A stretch of 64,000 nucleotides of DNA from NCBI RefSeq assembly GCF_000720185.1, contig NZ_JOIY01000052.1, positions 1 through 64,000 of the forward strand. The letters run 5' to 3'. Shown here piece after piece: positions 54,630 through 63,479 of the stretch. The DNA comes from Streptomyces sp. NRRL S-340. Its GTDB lineage: Bacteria > Actinomycetota > Actinomycetes > Streptomycetales > Streptomycetaceae. The position numbers were made by a program, and so were the translations under genes. Under the pieces are notes generated by a model, which was not told the DNA's origin, did no database searches, and was given only the letters and a program-made list of their open reading frames with translations. Every line of letters starts with the position of its first letter. Position 1 is the first letter of the stretch.

Positions 54630-55874
54630 TCAGGGTGAGGAGGGAGCCGAGTGCTTCGGGTCCTGGGCGGGGGCCGTGCCCTCGTCGCCCGAGGACGCCC
54701 ACCAGGCACCCGCGCCCACCGCGGCGACGAGCACCACCCCGGCCACGCTCAGCGTGATCCGGCGGCGGCGGGCCGCGGTGCGGTGCCGGGCCGAGCCGGG
54801 ACGGGGGGCGCCGGGCGTGCGGGGCGCGCGGGCCGTGCCGAGGGCTCCGCCGGCCAGCTCGTCCGGCGCGGGCACCCGCATCGAGGTGTGGGTGTCCCGG
54901 TTGGAGTCCGGCTGCGCGCCGGGCACCAGCGGGACCGCGCCCCGGCGGCGGGACCGGTCGGCCACCGGTGCCGCGGCCTCCTCGGGGGCCTCCTCACCGT
55001 TCTCCCGGGCCGGGTCCGTGTCCGGTTCGTCCACCTCCAGGGGCGGCATGCCCGCCAGCATCGGCAGCAGTTCCCGCAGCCGTGCCGCCAGCTCGGACGC
55101 CCGCAGCCGGGACGCCGGTCCCTTCGCCAGGCACTGCACGATCAGCTGCCACAGCTCGTCGGGGATGCCGGGCAGCGGGACGACGCTCTCGGTGACGTGG
55201 CGGCGAAGGACCGCGCCCGGGTGGCCGCCGCCGAACGGGGTGAAGCCGGCCAGCAGCTCGTAGAGCACCGTCGCCAGGGCGTAGATGTCCACCGCCGCTC
55301 GCGGGGGCAGGCCCTCCACGATCTCCGGCGCGAGGTAGTCCGGGGTGCCGATGATCTTCGTGGCGCGGGTGCGCCTGGGCGAGTCGATGAGCTTGGCGAC
55401 ACCGAAGTCGGTCAGCAGCGCGGGATGGGCGCCGCCGGGGCCGAGGGGGCCCTGCATGTCGAGCAGGATGTTCTCCGGCTTGACGTCGCGGTGCACCACC
55501 CCGGCGGCGTGCGCCGCGGCCAGCCCGTCCGCCACGTCGGCCACGATCGCGACGGCGGCCTCGGGGGAGAGCCGGCGCTCGCGCTCCAGGCGGGTGCGCA
55601 GGTCGGTGCCGCGGACCAGGTCCATGACGAGGGCGAGGTCGTTGCCGTCGACCACCATGTCGCGCACGGAGACCACGTGCGGATGCTCCAGGCCCAGCAG
55701 GGCCGTCCGCTCCTGCACGAAGCGGCCCACCAGCTCCTGGTCGGACGCGAGGTCCTCACGCAGCAGCTTGATGGCGACGGGCCCCTCCGGTCCCTCGCCC
55801 AGCCACACCGTGCCGGCGCTGCCCCGCCCCAGGATCTGGTTCGCGGTGTACCGGCTGCCGATCTTCCGTGCCAA
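54630..55874 (-). CDS. pkaB: Ser/Thr protein kinase PkaB
   Basis: A 414-residue Hanks-type kinase: Gly-rich loop GRGSAG, Lys36 in VAIKLL, catalytic HRDVKPEN (Asp130), DFG 156-158, and the GTPDYLAPE activation segment. Kinase domain about 8-270; then a Pro/Glu-rich region, one helix (about 371-390, ITLSVAGVVLVAAVGAGAWW) and a short Ser/Pro outer tail, with no PASTA domain. The start is a TTG at 55874. The length agrees with PkaB as I recall it (417 residues in S. coelicolor). It follows pkaA on the same strand. Confidence 0.92.
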   Translation of the reverse strand: MARKIGSRYTANQILGRGSAGTVWLGEGPEGPVAIKLLREDLASDQELVGRFVQERTALLGLEHPHVVSVRDMVVDGNDLALVMDLVRGTDLRTRLERERRLSPEAAVAIVADVADGLAAAHAAGVVHRDVKPENILLDMQGPLGPGGAHPALLTDFGVAKLIDSPRRTRATKIIGTPDYLAPEIVEGLPPRAAVDIYALATVLYELLAGFTPFGGGHPGAVLRRHVTESVVPLPGIPDELWQLIVQCLAKGPASRLRASELAARLRELLPMLAGMPPLEVDEPDTDPARENGEEAPEEAAAPVADRSRRRGAVPLVPGAQPDSNRDTHTSMRVPAPDELAGGALGTARAPRTPGAPRPGSARHRTAARRRRITLSVAGVVLVAAVGAGAWWASSGDEGTAPAQDPKHSAPSSP

Positions 55875-56003
55875 GACTGCTCCTACAGACGCGTGTTGCC
55901 GACAAAACTACGCGTCCGACGAGGCAACCTTCACCGCGGAGACGGAAATCACCCGCCAGGTGTCGACAAATATCCAAACTCGCGAGGGCATGACCGGACG
56001 GGC

Positions 56004-56030
56004 GGACCCCCGCCCAGGGAGCGGGGGTCC
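56004..56030 (-). terminator. pkaA terminator hairpin
   Basis: GGACCCCCGC (56004-56013) pairs perfectly with GCGGGGGTCC (56021-56030). The second arm is repeated directly at about 56038-56049. It is 25 bases past the pkaA stop, so pkaB may have its own promoter in 55875-56003. Confidence 0.75.
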
Positions 56031-56054
56031 GCCCAGGGAGCGGGGGTCCGCGGG

Positions 56055-57734
56055 TCAGCCGCCGAGTTTCTTGACCCAGCCGGCCGCCTGGTCGAACCAG
56101 TGGGTCAGCTGGGACCAGTAGCCCCGGCCGGTGCCGATCCAGTCCTGCAACGGGCTCAGCTCCCACACCAGCCAGCCCGCGACGAACAGGATGACGATCG
56201 TGAACAGACAGCCCTTCAGGCAGCCCAGTCCAGGGATCTTCATCGGGTTCGCGCCGCGCTGCCGCGGCGGCCTCGGCTCACGCGCCGGGCGCTGCGGTTC
56301 GGCGGCGGGCGGCGGCGCGTAGCGCTGGGGCTCGGGCCGCTGCGGCGCCGGGGCGTACTGCTGGGGCTGCGGGGTCGCGTACCGGGGCTGCGGCTGCTGC
56401 TGGGGGTAGCCGTAACCGGGCTGCGGCTGCTGCGGACGGCCCTGCCGGGGCTGCTGCTGGGGCCGGGCGACCTGCCGCTGGGGGCGGCGGCGCAGCGGGT
56501 CCTCGGCCGGGTCGAGGTACTGGACCTGCGTCTGCTCGTTGCGGTCGCGGGCCGCGCGCAGCTGGGACTGCCAGGGGTGCGGCTGGTCCGGATCATGCCC
56601 GGGCGGCACGGGCGGCATCACGCTCGTGGGACCGGCGGCGCCGTGGGGCATCACGGTGGTCGGGTCTGCGGCGCCCGGCGGACCGTCCGGCCCCTGCGGG
56701 GCGCCGGTGTGCGGCAGGACACTGGTCGCGCCGTTCGGGTCGTACGCCGGTGTGCCGTGCGGCAGCACCTGGGTGGGGTCGGCGGCGCCGGGCACGCCGT
56801 CCGGCGCGGGCACGGGCGCGGGCGCCGGATCGGGGGCCAGCAGTGCGCCGACGCCCTCGGCGGCGGCGATCTGCGCGGCGTTCGCGTGCACACCGACGCC
56901 CTCGGCGACCACGCGCAGGGCGCGCGCCAGGTTCTCCGCGCTCGGCCGCTCGTCCGGGTTCTTGCGCAGGCAGCGCTCGATCACCGTCCACAGCGGGTCG
57001 GGGACCGTGGAGGGGCGGCGCGGTTCGGCGCTCAGGTGCTGGTGCAGGACCTCAAGGGCGGAGCCGCCGGAGAACGGCGGCCGCCCCGTGACCAGCTCGT
57101 ACAGCAGGATGCCGGCACCGTAGATGTCGACGGCGGAGGTCTGCGGGCGGCCCTCGGCGGACTCGGGCGCCACGTAGGCGGGCGTGCCGACGAACTCGTG
57201 GGTACGGGTCAGACCGGGCGAGTCGGCCAGCCGGGCGATGCCGAAGTCGGTCAGCATCGGGTGCATCTGCCCGTCGTCCTGCTTCAGCAGCACGTTGGCC
57301 GGTTTCAGGTCGCGGTGGACCACCCCGTCGGCGTGGCTCGCGGCGAGCGCGTCGGCGATCTGCGCGGTGAGCAGTGCCGCGGCGACCGGGGTGAGCGGGC
57401 CGTTCTCGCGCAGGTAGCGGTGCAGGTCGGGGCCGTCGACGAGGTCCATGACCAGCGCCAGCAGGTCGCCCTCGACGACCAGGTCGCGCACCCGGACGAT
57501 GTTCGGATGGGTGAGGCGGAGCAGGACGGACCGCTCCCGCAGGAACCGCATCACGACGTCCGCGTCGTTCGCCAGCTCCTCCTTGAGCACCTTGATCGCG
57601 ACGGTCTCGCCGGGCTGGCCGGGCACGGCCGCCTCGGCCCCCGCCCGCTGGTGCTGGCGGGCTCGCCAGACGGTCCCGGTGGCACCGCGTCCGAGCGGTT
57701 CCTCCAGGAGGTATTTGCTGCCTACCGGCCGCAC
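56055..57734 (-). CDS. pkaA: Ser/Thr protein kinase PkaA
   Basis: A 559-residue kinase: GRGATG loop, Lys48 in VAIKVL, HRDLKPAN (Asp142), DFG 163-165, GTPAYVAPE. Kinase domain about 5-275. Then a long Pro/Gln-rich region with repeats of ADPT-VxPHG and QQQPQP (about 320-490), one helix (about 508-527) and a short hydrophilic outer tail. The GTG at 57734 has AGGGAG 8 bases upstream. PkaA from S. coelicolor is similar in length. The FHA-ATPase gene starts divergently 415 bp away and is a likely substrate or partner. Confidence 0.92.
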   Translation of the reverse strand: MRPVGSKYLLEEPLGRGATGTVWRARQHQRAGAEAAVPGQPGETVAIKVLKEELANDADVVMRFLRERSVLLRLTHPNIVRVRDLVVEGDLLALVMDLVDGPDLHRYLRENGPLTPVAAALLTAQIADALAASHADGVVHRDLKPANVLLKQDDGQMHPMLTDFGIARLADSPGLTRTHEFVGTPAYVAPESAEGRPQTSAVDIYGAGILLYELVTGRPPFSGGSALEVLHQHLSAEPRRPSTVPDPLWTVIERCLRKNPDERPSAENLARALRVVAEGVGVHANAAQIAAAEGVGALLAPDPAPAPVPAPDGVPGAADPTQVLPHGTPAYDPNGATSVLPHTGAPQGPDGPPGAADPTTVMPHGAAGPTSVMPPVPPGHDPDQPHPWQSQLRAARDRNEQTQVQYLDPAEDPLRRRPQRQVARPQQQPRQGRPQQPQPGYGYPQQQPQPRYATPQPQQYAPAPQRPEPQRYAPPPAAEPQRPAREPRPPRQRGANPMKIPGLGCLKGCLFTIVILFVAGWLVWELSPLQDWIGTGRGYWSQLTHWFDQAAGWVKKLGG

Positions 57735-58149
57735 GTCATGCGCTCCCTGTCGCTCGCCTACGTTCCGACACACTGTAGTGCCGTCCCGCCCGGCACCGGC
57801 CGGTCGAAGTTCCCCTCCCCCGGGGGACCGCCTTCCCGGGCCGGGCCATGTCTCCGTTCGAAGGGAAGACGCTCGATCCGGACCGGCAGGTTGCCAAAAC
57901 CGGACGTGACCGATCTCAACCGGTCATCCGCGAAGCGCCGGCCAGGCACTTTTGGGGGCAGAGCCGACCAATCAAGATCACTTGCCGGTGGGCGGCGGGC
58001 AGGGTGTCGGTGGCAGGTGCGAGGATGCCTGCAGTACTGGCCGACGTGCCCGTGCGGCGGTGGGGGGAATGTCCGCGGTTGGGGGGCCGCGGAGCGGCAT
58101 CGTCCCCTCCGGTTCGCGGGCGCCCGCGCAGAAGGGACCGCTGACGGCG
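57735..58149. other. Divergent promoter region between pkaA and the FHA-ATPase
   Basis: 415 bases without a supported gene. Both divergent promoters should lie here. CACTGTAGTG (57770-57779) is a small palindrome close to pkaA. The stretch near 57900-57990 is AT-richer than average. I could not assign promoters. Confidence 0.55.
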
Positions 58150-61100
58150 ATGCAGATCCGGCTGACCGTCGTAGACCCGCTGGGCCCGCCCACCCCCACG
58201 GCCCGGGGCCGCGCCGCGAGCCGTGACGTGCTGGTCACGGCGCCCGCGGGGACGGCCCTCGCCGCGGTGGCCTCCGCCCTCGCCGCCGCGGTCGCCGGGG
58301 ACGCCGGGGCCGCCGAGCGGCCCGGCCGGGAGCCCGGCGCCGGCCCGGTGGTGCTGTACGCGGGTGCGGAGCGGCTGGACGCCCAGCGCTGCACGCTCGG
58401 CGAGCCCCCGCTGCTGGACGGCGCGGTGCTGTCCCTGGGCGCCCCCGCCCAACCCGAGGCGCACCCCGAGCTGGACGAGGCCCCGACCCAGCTGCACGTG
58501 ATCGCGGGCCCGGACGCGGGCGGTGTCCACCTGCTGCACGGCGGCCAGATCACGGTCGGCCGTTCCGCCGACGCCGACGTCCCGCTCGACGACCCCGACG
58601 TCTCCCGCGTGCACTGCGCGGTGACCGTGGCCCCCGACGGCCGGGTCTCGGTCGCCGACCTCGGCTCCACCAACGGCACCGCGCTGGACGGCCGGCCCGT
58701 GGACCGCCCGGTCCGCTTCGCCCCGGGCGCGCTGCTGCGCATCGGCGAGTCGGTGCTGCGCCTGACCCCGTCCGCGGGCCCGGCGGCCCGCAGGGAGACG
58801 GCCCCGGACGGCGAGGGCCACGCCCGGCTCGCGGGCCCCGCCCCCACGGACGCGCGGAGCGGCGGCCACCGCCCGGCAACGGGATCCTGGGACCGTACGG
58901 AACCGGAAGCCCCCCGCCACCCGGGTGCGGAGGCGGAAGCCTTCCGGGACGCAGGACCGGGCGCCGGTTCAGGCTCCGGTCCGGGCGCGGCGACCGTGGC
59001 GGGGACCGGCACCGCCGCCTGGTCCGCCGGACAGGTCCCGGGGGCGGCGGCCCCGCACACCTGGGAGCGCGGACCGGCCGGCGCCCCCGCCGTACCCCCG
59101 CAGGGCCGCGCACCGCGGATCGAGAGCCGGGGCGGCGACACCCACGCGGGCCGGTCCGGAGTCGCCGGCTACCCCGGTGCCGCACCGGACCGGGACGGCT
59201 CCTCCGACGGCGGCGGGCGCAAGGGCACGCCCGTGCGGGGGACGGACGTGCCCCAGGCACTGCGCAGGCGCGGCGGGCTCGGCGCGTGGGCGCGGCGGCT
59301 GGCCGGCGGGCGCGGCGAGGCCGCGGCCCGTGGCGAGGCGTACGACGACACGGCGGCGGACGCGCCGGACGGGACCGCGCCCGGGCCCTGGGCGACGCCC
59401 CGGTCGCCTGAGACGTGGCCGGACCCGGCGGCGCTGCTGCTGACCGCGCTGGGTCCCGGCCCCCGGCTGTGGGAGCGCGGTCCGGGACACCCCGAGGCGC
59501 TGACGGTGCGCCTGGGCACCGCCGACCGCCCCGCGCCCGACGGCTCCGGACGGCTGCTGCCCGCGGTCCCGGTGACGGCTGACCTGCGCGAGGTGGGGGC
59601 GCTGGGCCTGGCCGGACCACGCGCCCGCCTGTCCGGGCTGGCCCGCGCGGTGCTGGCCCAGCTCGCCGCGCTGCACTCCCCCGACGCCCTGGAGATCGTG
59701 CTGCTCAGCACGGACCGCGCCCGTCCGGCACAGGAGCGGACGGCGGAGTGGTCCTGGCTCGGCTGGCTCCCCCATCTGCGGCCGGGCCACGGCCAGGACT
59801 GCCGGCTGCTCCTGGCCTACGACCGCGAGCAGGCCGCGGCCCGCACCGGCGAACTCCTGCGCCGCCTGGAGGACCACCTGGCGGACACCCGTGCCCCGGA
59901 GCCCGCGGCGATCCGCGCGGACCGCACCGAAGGCACCGCACCGGGCGGTGCACCGGGCGCCGGCGACGGGCCGGCCGCGCCGCACCCCGCCGGGGCCGTC
60001 CCCGCACCCGCCCCCGCGTCCGCCCACCGCCCCTCCTGGGCGCGTGAGGAGACGGCGTCCGGTCCGGCCGGCGGCTTCGCGGGTCCGTACACCGTGGTCG
60101 TCGTCGACGGCGACCCCGGCGGCACCGCCGTGCGCGACGCGGTGGCCCGGCTGGCGCAGGAGGGTCCCCGCGCGGGGATCCACGTGATCTGCCTGGCGGA
60201 GGCGGCGGCCGCCACCGCGCCCGCGGTGCCGCAGGCCCACCAGGGGACGTACGAGAGGCCGTACGAGGAGCCCTACGAGGCCGCGCACGGCGGGCAGCCG
60301 CACCGAGGGGCGCACGGAGAGCCGTACCAAGGGGCCTACGAATACGAAGAGGCGTACGAGGCGGCGTGCGCGGCCTCGCCGGTGTTCCGGGAGTGCGGCG
60401 CCGTCGCGCTGCTCGGCGGTGACGTGGCGACCGCGCTGCGGCTGATGCGCGTCGCCCGCTCCGGCGGCCGGGCGCGGCGGCCCGTGGCCCCGGGCACCGT
60501 GGCCGTCGTCGACGCGGTGTCCCCGGCGTGGGCCGAGCGGTTCGCGCGGGCGCTGGCACCGCTGCGGTCGGCGGAGACAGCGGCCGGGAACCGGCCGGCG
60601 CGGGTGTCGGCGCCGCTGCCGCTGTCGGCGCGGCTGCTGGACGAACTGGGGCTGGCCCGCGCCACCCCGGCCTCGTTGCAGGCCCGCTGGGCGGACGCGG
60701 CCGACGACGCCACGGCCCTCGGCGGCCGGGCCTGGGCGATACTCGGGGCCGGTCCGCGCGGACCGGTCTGCGCCGACCTCGTGGCCGACGGGCCGCACCT
60801 GCTGGTCGAGGGGCCGGCGGGCAGCGGCCGTACGGAACTGCTGCGTTCGGTGGTGGCGTCGCTGGCCGCCGCCGAGCGCCCGGACCGCCTGGGCATCGTG
60901 CTGGTGGACGGCCGGGACGGCACCGGCACCGCCGGCGGGCCCGGGGAGGGTCTGCGGGTGTGTACGGACGTACCGCACGTGACGACGCACCTCACCGCCA
61001 ACGACCCGGTGCGGATGCGGGAGTTCGCCCAGTCGCTGAGCGCCGAGCTGAAGCGGCGGGCCGAGCTGCTGGGGCTGGCGGACTTCGCCGAGTGGCACGG

Positions 61101-61815
61101 GCGGCGGGGGCTGTCCGGCCGGGTCGTCGCCCAGCGCTCCGGGCCGCCGGGCCCGGGGAGCGGCCCGGCGACGGGAGCGGGCGCGGACGACATCGACACC
61201 CCGCCCAGCTCCACACTGCGGCTGCGGCCCGCGGCGGCGCGGGCCCGGACCGAGGCGGCACCCCCGCTGCCCCGGCTCGTCGTGGTCGTGGACGACCTGG
61301 ACGCCCTGGTCTCCCCGGCGCTGGGTTCGCCCGGCCGGCCCGCCGCCGGGTCCGTGATACGCGCGCTGGAGGCGGTGGCCCGGGACGGCGAGCGGCTCGG
61401 CGTCCACCTGGTGGCGGCCACCGCCCCGGGAGGCCGTACGGCGCAGACGGAACCGGTCCGCCGGGCCTCGCTGCGCGTCGTCCTCGACCCGCCGGAGTCC
61501 GGGCCCGGGGCGGCCGGGCCGCTGGAGCGGCCGGGCGGCGCCGGCGGCCGGCCGGCGCCGGGGCGGGGCCGGCTGACCGCCGCCGACGGCCGGGTGACGC
61601 CGTTCCAGGGCGGCCGGGTCACGGGCCGCATCCCGCGGACGGCGACCCAGCGCCCCACGGTGGTGCCGCTGGAGTGGCAGCGCATGGGCGACCCGCCCAC
61701 CCGCCGTTCGGTGCGCGAGCTGGGCAACGGCCCGACGGATCTGGCCCTGCTGGCGAGCGCGTTGGAGCGGGCGGCGCGGGAGGTGGCCGCGGCCCGGGTG
61801 CCGTCCCTGATCTGA
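58150..61815 (+). CDS. FHA domain plus FtsK/SpoIIIE-like ATPase
   Basis: A 1221-residue protein. Residues of about 115-205 form an FHA domain (ITVGRSADADVPLDDPDVSRVHC, DLGSTNGTALDG), which reads phosphothreonine. A low-complexity linker (about 210-420) follows, then FtsK/SpoIIIE-like ATPase modules (about 470-1220), as in type VII-type EccC ATPases. The P-loop VEGPAGSGRTELLRS (about 880-895) has Arg where Lys is expected; Walker B is RLVVVVDDLDAL (about 1040). A Tyr/Glu-rich insert is at about 700-745. No membrane helix is evident. It is divergent from pkaA/pkaB, which may phosphorylate its ligand. Confidence 0.87.
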   Translation: MQIRLTVVDPLGPPTPTARGRAASRDVLVTAPAGTALAAVASALAAAVAGDAGAAERPGREPGAGPVVLYAGAERLDAQRCTLGEPPLLDGAVLSLGAPAQPEAHPELDEAPTQLHVIAGPDAGGVHLLHGGQITVGRSADADVPLDDPDVSRVHCAVTVAPDGRVSVADLGSTNGTALDGRPVDRPVRFAPGALLRIGESVLRLTPSAGPAARRETAPDGEGHARLAGPAPTDARSGGHRPATGSWDRTEPEAPRHPGAEAEAFRDAGPGAGSGSGPGAATVAGTGTAAWSAGQVPGAAAPHTWERGPAGAPAVPPQGRAPRIESRGGDTHAGRSGVAGYPGAAPDRDGSSDGGGRKGTPVRGTDVPQALRRRGGLGAWARRLAGGRGEAAARGEAYDDTAADAPDGTAPGPWATPRSPETWPDPAALLLTALGPGPRLWERGPGHPEALTVRLGTADRPAPDGSGRLLPAVPVTADLREVGALGLAGPRARLSGLARAVLAQLAALHSPDALEIVLLSTDRARPAQERTAEWSWLGWLPHLRPGHGQDCRLLLAYDREQAAARTGELLRRLEDHLADTRAPEPAAIRADRTEGTAPGGAPGAGDGPAAPHPAGAVPAPAPASAHRPSWAREETASGPAGGFAGPYTVVVVDGDPGGTAVRDAVARLAQEGPRAGIHVICLAEAAAATAPAVPQAHQGTYERPYEEPYEAAHGGQPHRGAHGEPYQGAYEYEEAYEAACAASPVFRECGAVALLGGDVATALRLMRVARSGGRARRPVAPGTVAVVDAVSPAWAERFARALAPLRSAETAAGNRPARVSAPLPLSARLLDELGLARATPASLQARWADAADDATALGGRAWAILGAGPRGPVCADLVADGPHLLVEGPAGSGRTELLRSVVASLAAAERPDRLGIVLVDGRDGTGTAGGPGEGLRVCTDVPHVTTHLTANDPVRMREFAQSLSAELKRRAELLGLADFAEWHGRRGLSGRVVAQRSGPPGPGSGPATGAGADDIDTPPSSTLRLRPAAARARTEAAPPLPRLVVVVDDLDALVSPALGSPGRPAAGSVIRALEAVARDGERLGVHLVAATAPGGRTAQTEPVRRASLRVVLDPPESGPGAAGPLERPGGAGGRPAPGRGRLTAADGRVTPFQGGRVTGRIPRTATQRPTVVPLEWQRMGDPPTRRSVRELGNGPTDLALLASALERAAREVAAARVPSLI

Positions 61816-61933
61816 GGGCCGCCCCGGTGCCGTCCGGTGCCGCGCCGAGCCGTGCGCGTCCCGCTCCCGGACCGCCGCCCTGACGCTCCGTCACGACCTC
61901 ATCACGATCACGGGGTTGAGGCGGGGGGCGCTC

Positions 61934-61962
61934 TTGCCGACATCCGGACCCCGGCGTAGGAC
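61934..61962 (+). promoter_or_regulatory. Candidate promoter of the second sugar ABC operon
   Basis: TTGCCG (61934-61939) and TAGGAC (61957-61962) are 17 bp apart, 55 bp before the lipoprotein ATG. It matches Streptomyces SigHrdB-like promoters at several positions; the call is from spacing and sequence only. Confidence 0.45.
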
Positions 61963-62017
61963 AGTGCAGCACGGGACAGCGCTCGGACGTTCGACGAGTA
62001 CGAAGAACGGGGCAGTG

Positions 62018-63472
62018 ATGCACAGCAGGCGCAGCACCATCCGGACAGACAGACCCATCAGCCCGGCGGGAACCGGCAGACCCGCGCGGCCCGCCGGGGC
62101 CGGCCGTGCGGCCAGGGCGGCGGCGGTCCTCGCCGCCGGCGCACTGGCCCTCTCCCTGACCGCGTGCGGCGGTTCGGGCGACGACAAGAAGGCCGACGGT
62201 CCGAGCAGCAGTGGCACCGGCGGGGACGCGGGCAGCGGCGCGACCGTCACCCTGCCCAAGCTGGACGGCGCGTCCCTGGAGGTCGCCGCCGTCTGGACGG
62301 GTGCCGAGCAGGCCAACTTCAAGAAGGTCCTCGCGGAGTTCACCAGGCGCACCGGCGCCAAGGTCACCTTCGTCCCCGCGCAGGACCCGATCATCAACTT
62401 CCTCGGTTCGAAGATCGCGGGCGGTCAGCCGCCGGACGTGGCGCTGCTCCCGCAGCCGGGCGCCATCAAGCAGGCCGTGGACAAGAAGTGGGCCAAACCG
62501 CTCGGCCCCGAGGCGCAGGCGCAGCTCGCCAAGAACTACTCGCAGGGCTGGCAGGACATCGGCAAGGTCGGCGGCAAGCAGTACGGCGCCTACTACAAGG
62601 CCGCCAACAAGTCGCTGATCTGGTACAACGCCAAGGTCCTGGAGGGTGCGGGGGCGAGCGAGCCCAAGACGTGGAAGGACCTGCTGACCACCGCGCAGGC
62701 GGTCTACGACTCCGGGGTCACCCCGTTCTCGGTCGGCGGCGCCGACGGCTGGACGCTGACCGACTGGTTCGAGAACGTCTACCTGTCCCAGGCGGGCCCC
62801 CAGAAGTACGACCAGCTCGCCCAGCACAAGATCAAGTGGACGGATCCGTCGGTCAAGCAGGCGCTCACCACGCTCGCGCAGATCTGGTCCAAGAAGGACT
62901 ACATCGCGGGCGGTCAGAGCGGCGCGCTCCAGGTCGAGTTCCCGGCCTCCGTCACCCAGACCTTCACCGGCGGCGACCAGCCGAAGGCCGCCATGGTCTA
63001 CGAGGGCGACTTCGCGCAGGTCAACATCGGTGAGACCAAGGCGAAGGTGGGCACCGACGCGAAGGTGTTCCCGTTCCCGGCCGTGGGCGCCACCGCGCCG
63101 GTGGTCTCCGGCGGCGACGCGGCGGTGATCCTCAAGGACTCCAAGGCGGCGCAGGCCCTGGTGACGTTCCTGGCCTCGCCGGACGCGGCGACGATCCAGG
63201 CGAAGCTCGGCGGCTACCTGTCCCCGAACAAGAACGTCCCGGAGTCGGCGTACCCGAACGAGGTGCAGCGCAAGATCGCCAAGGCGCTGATCGGGTCCGG
63301 CGACGACTTCCGCTTCGACATGTCCGACCAGGCCCCGCAGGCCTTCGGCGGCACCCCCGGCAAGGGCGAGTGGAAGGACCTCCAGGACTTCCTGAAGAAC
63401 CCCTCGGACGTCGCGGGCACCCAGGCGAAGCTGGAGAAGGACGCCGCGGCGGCCTACGGCGGCGGAAGCTGA
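62018..63472 (+). CDS. Extracellular sugar-binding lipoprotein (CUT1)
   Basis: A 484-residue lipoprotein with Arg-rich N-terminus, hydrophobic core and lipobox LTAC (Cys50), then a Gly/Ser linker. The body is a family 1 solute-binding protein (VWTGAEQANFKKVL, PPDVALLPQPGAIKQ, WTLTDWFENVYL). It is not closely similar to the lipoprotein at 22610. It feeds the permease that starts 7 bases later. Sugar is unknown; resembles AglE-type alpha-glucoside binders in pattern. Confidence 0.92.
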   Translation: MHSRRSTIRTDRPISPAGTGRPARPAGAGRAARAAAVLAAGALALSLTACGGSGDDKKADGPSSSGTGGDAGSGATVTLPKLDGASLEVAAVWTGAEQANFKKVLAEFTRRTGAKVTFVPAQDPIINFLGSKIAGGQPPDVALLPQPGAIKQAVDKKWAKPLGPEAQAQLAKNYSQGWQDIGKVGGKQYGAYYKAANKSLIWYNAKVLEGAGASEPKTWKDLLTTAQAVYDSGVTPFSVGGADGWTLTDWFENVYLSQAGPQKYDQLAQHKIKWTDPSVKQALTTLAQIWSKKDYIAGGQSGALQVEFPASVTQTFTGGDQPKAAMVYEGDFAQVNIGETKAKVGTDAKVFPFPAVGATAPVVSGGDAAVILKDSKAAQALVTFLASPDAATIQAKLGGYLSPNKNVPESAYPNEVQRKIAKALIGSGDDFRFDMSDQAPQAFGGTPGKGEWKDLQDFLKNPSDVAGTQAKLEKDAAAAYGGGS

Positions 63473-63479
63473 CCCGGCG

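Noticed and set aside
58150..61815. Complete type VII secretion locus
   Set aside because: Only an EccC/FtsK-like ATPase is present; no WXG100, EccB, EccD, EccE or mycosin genes occur in the window.
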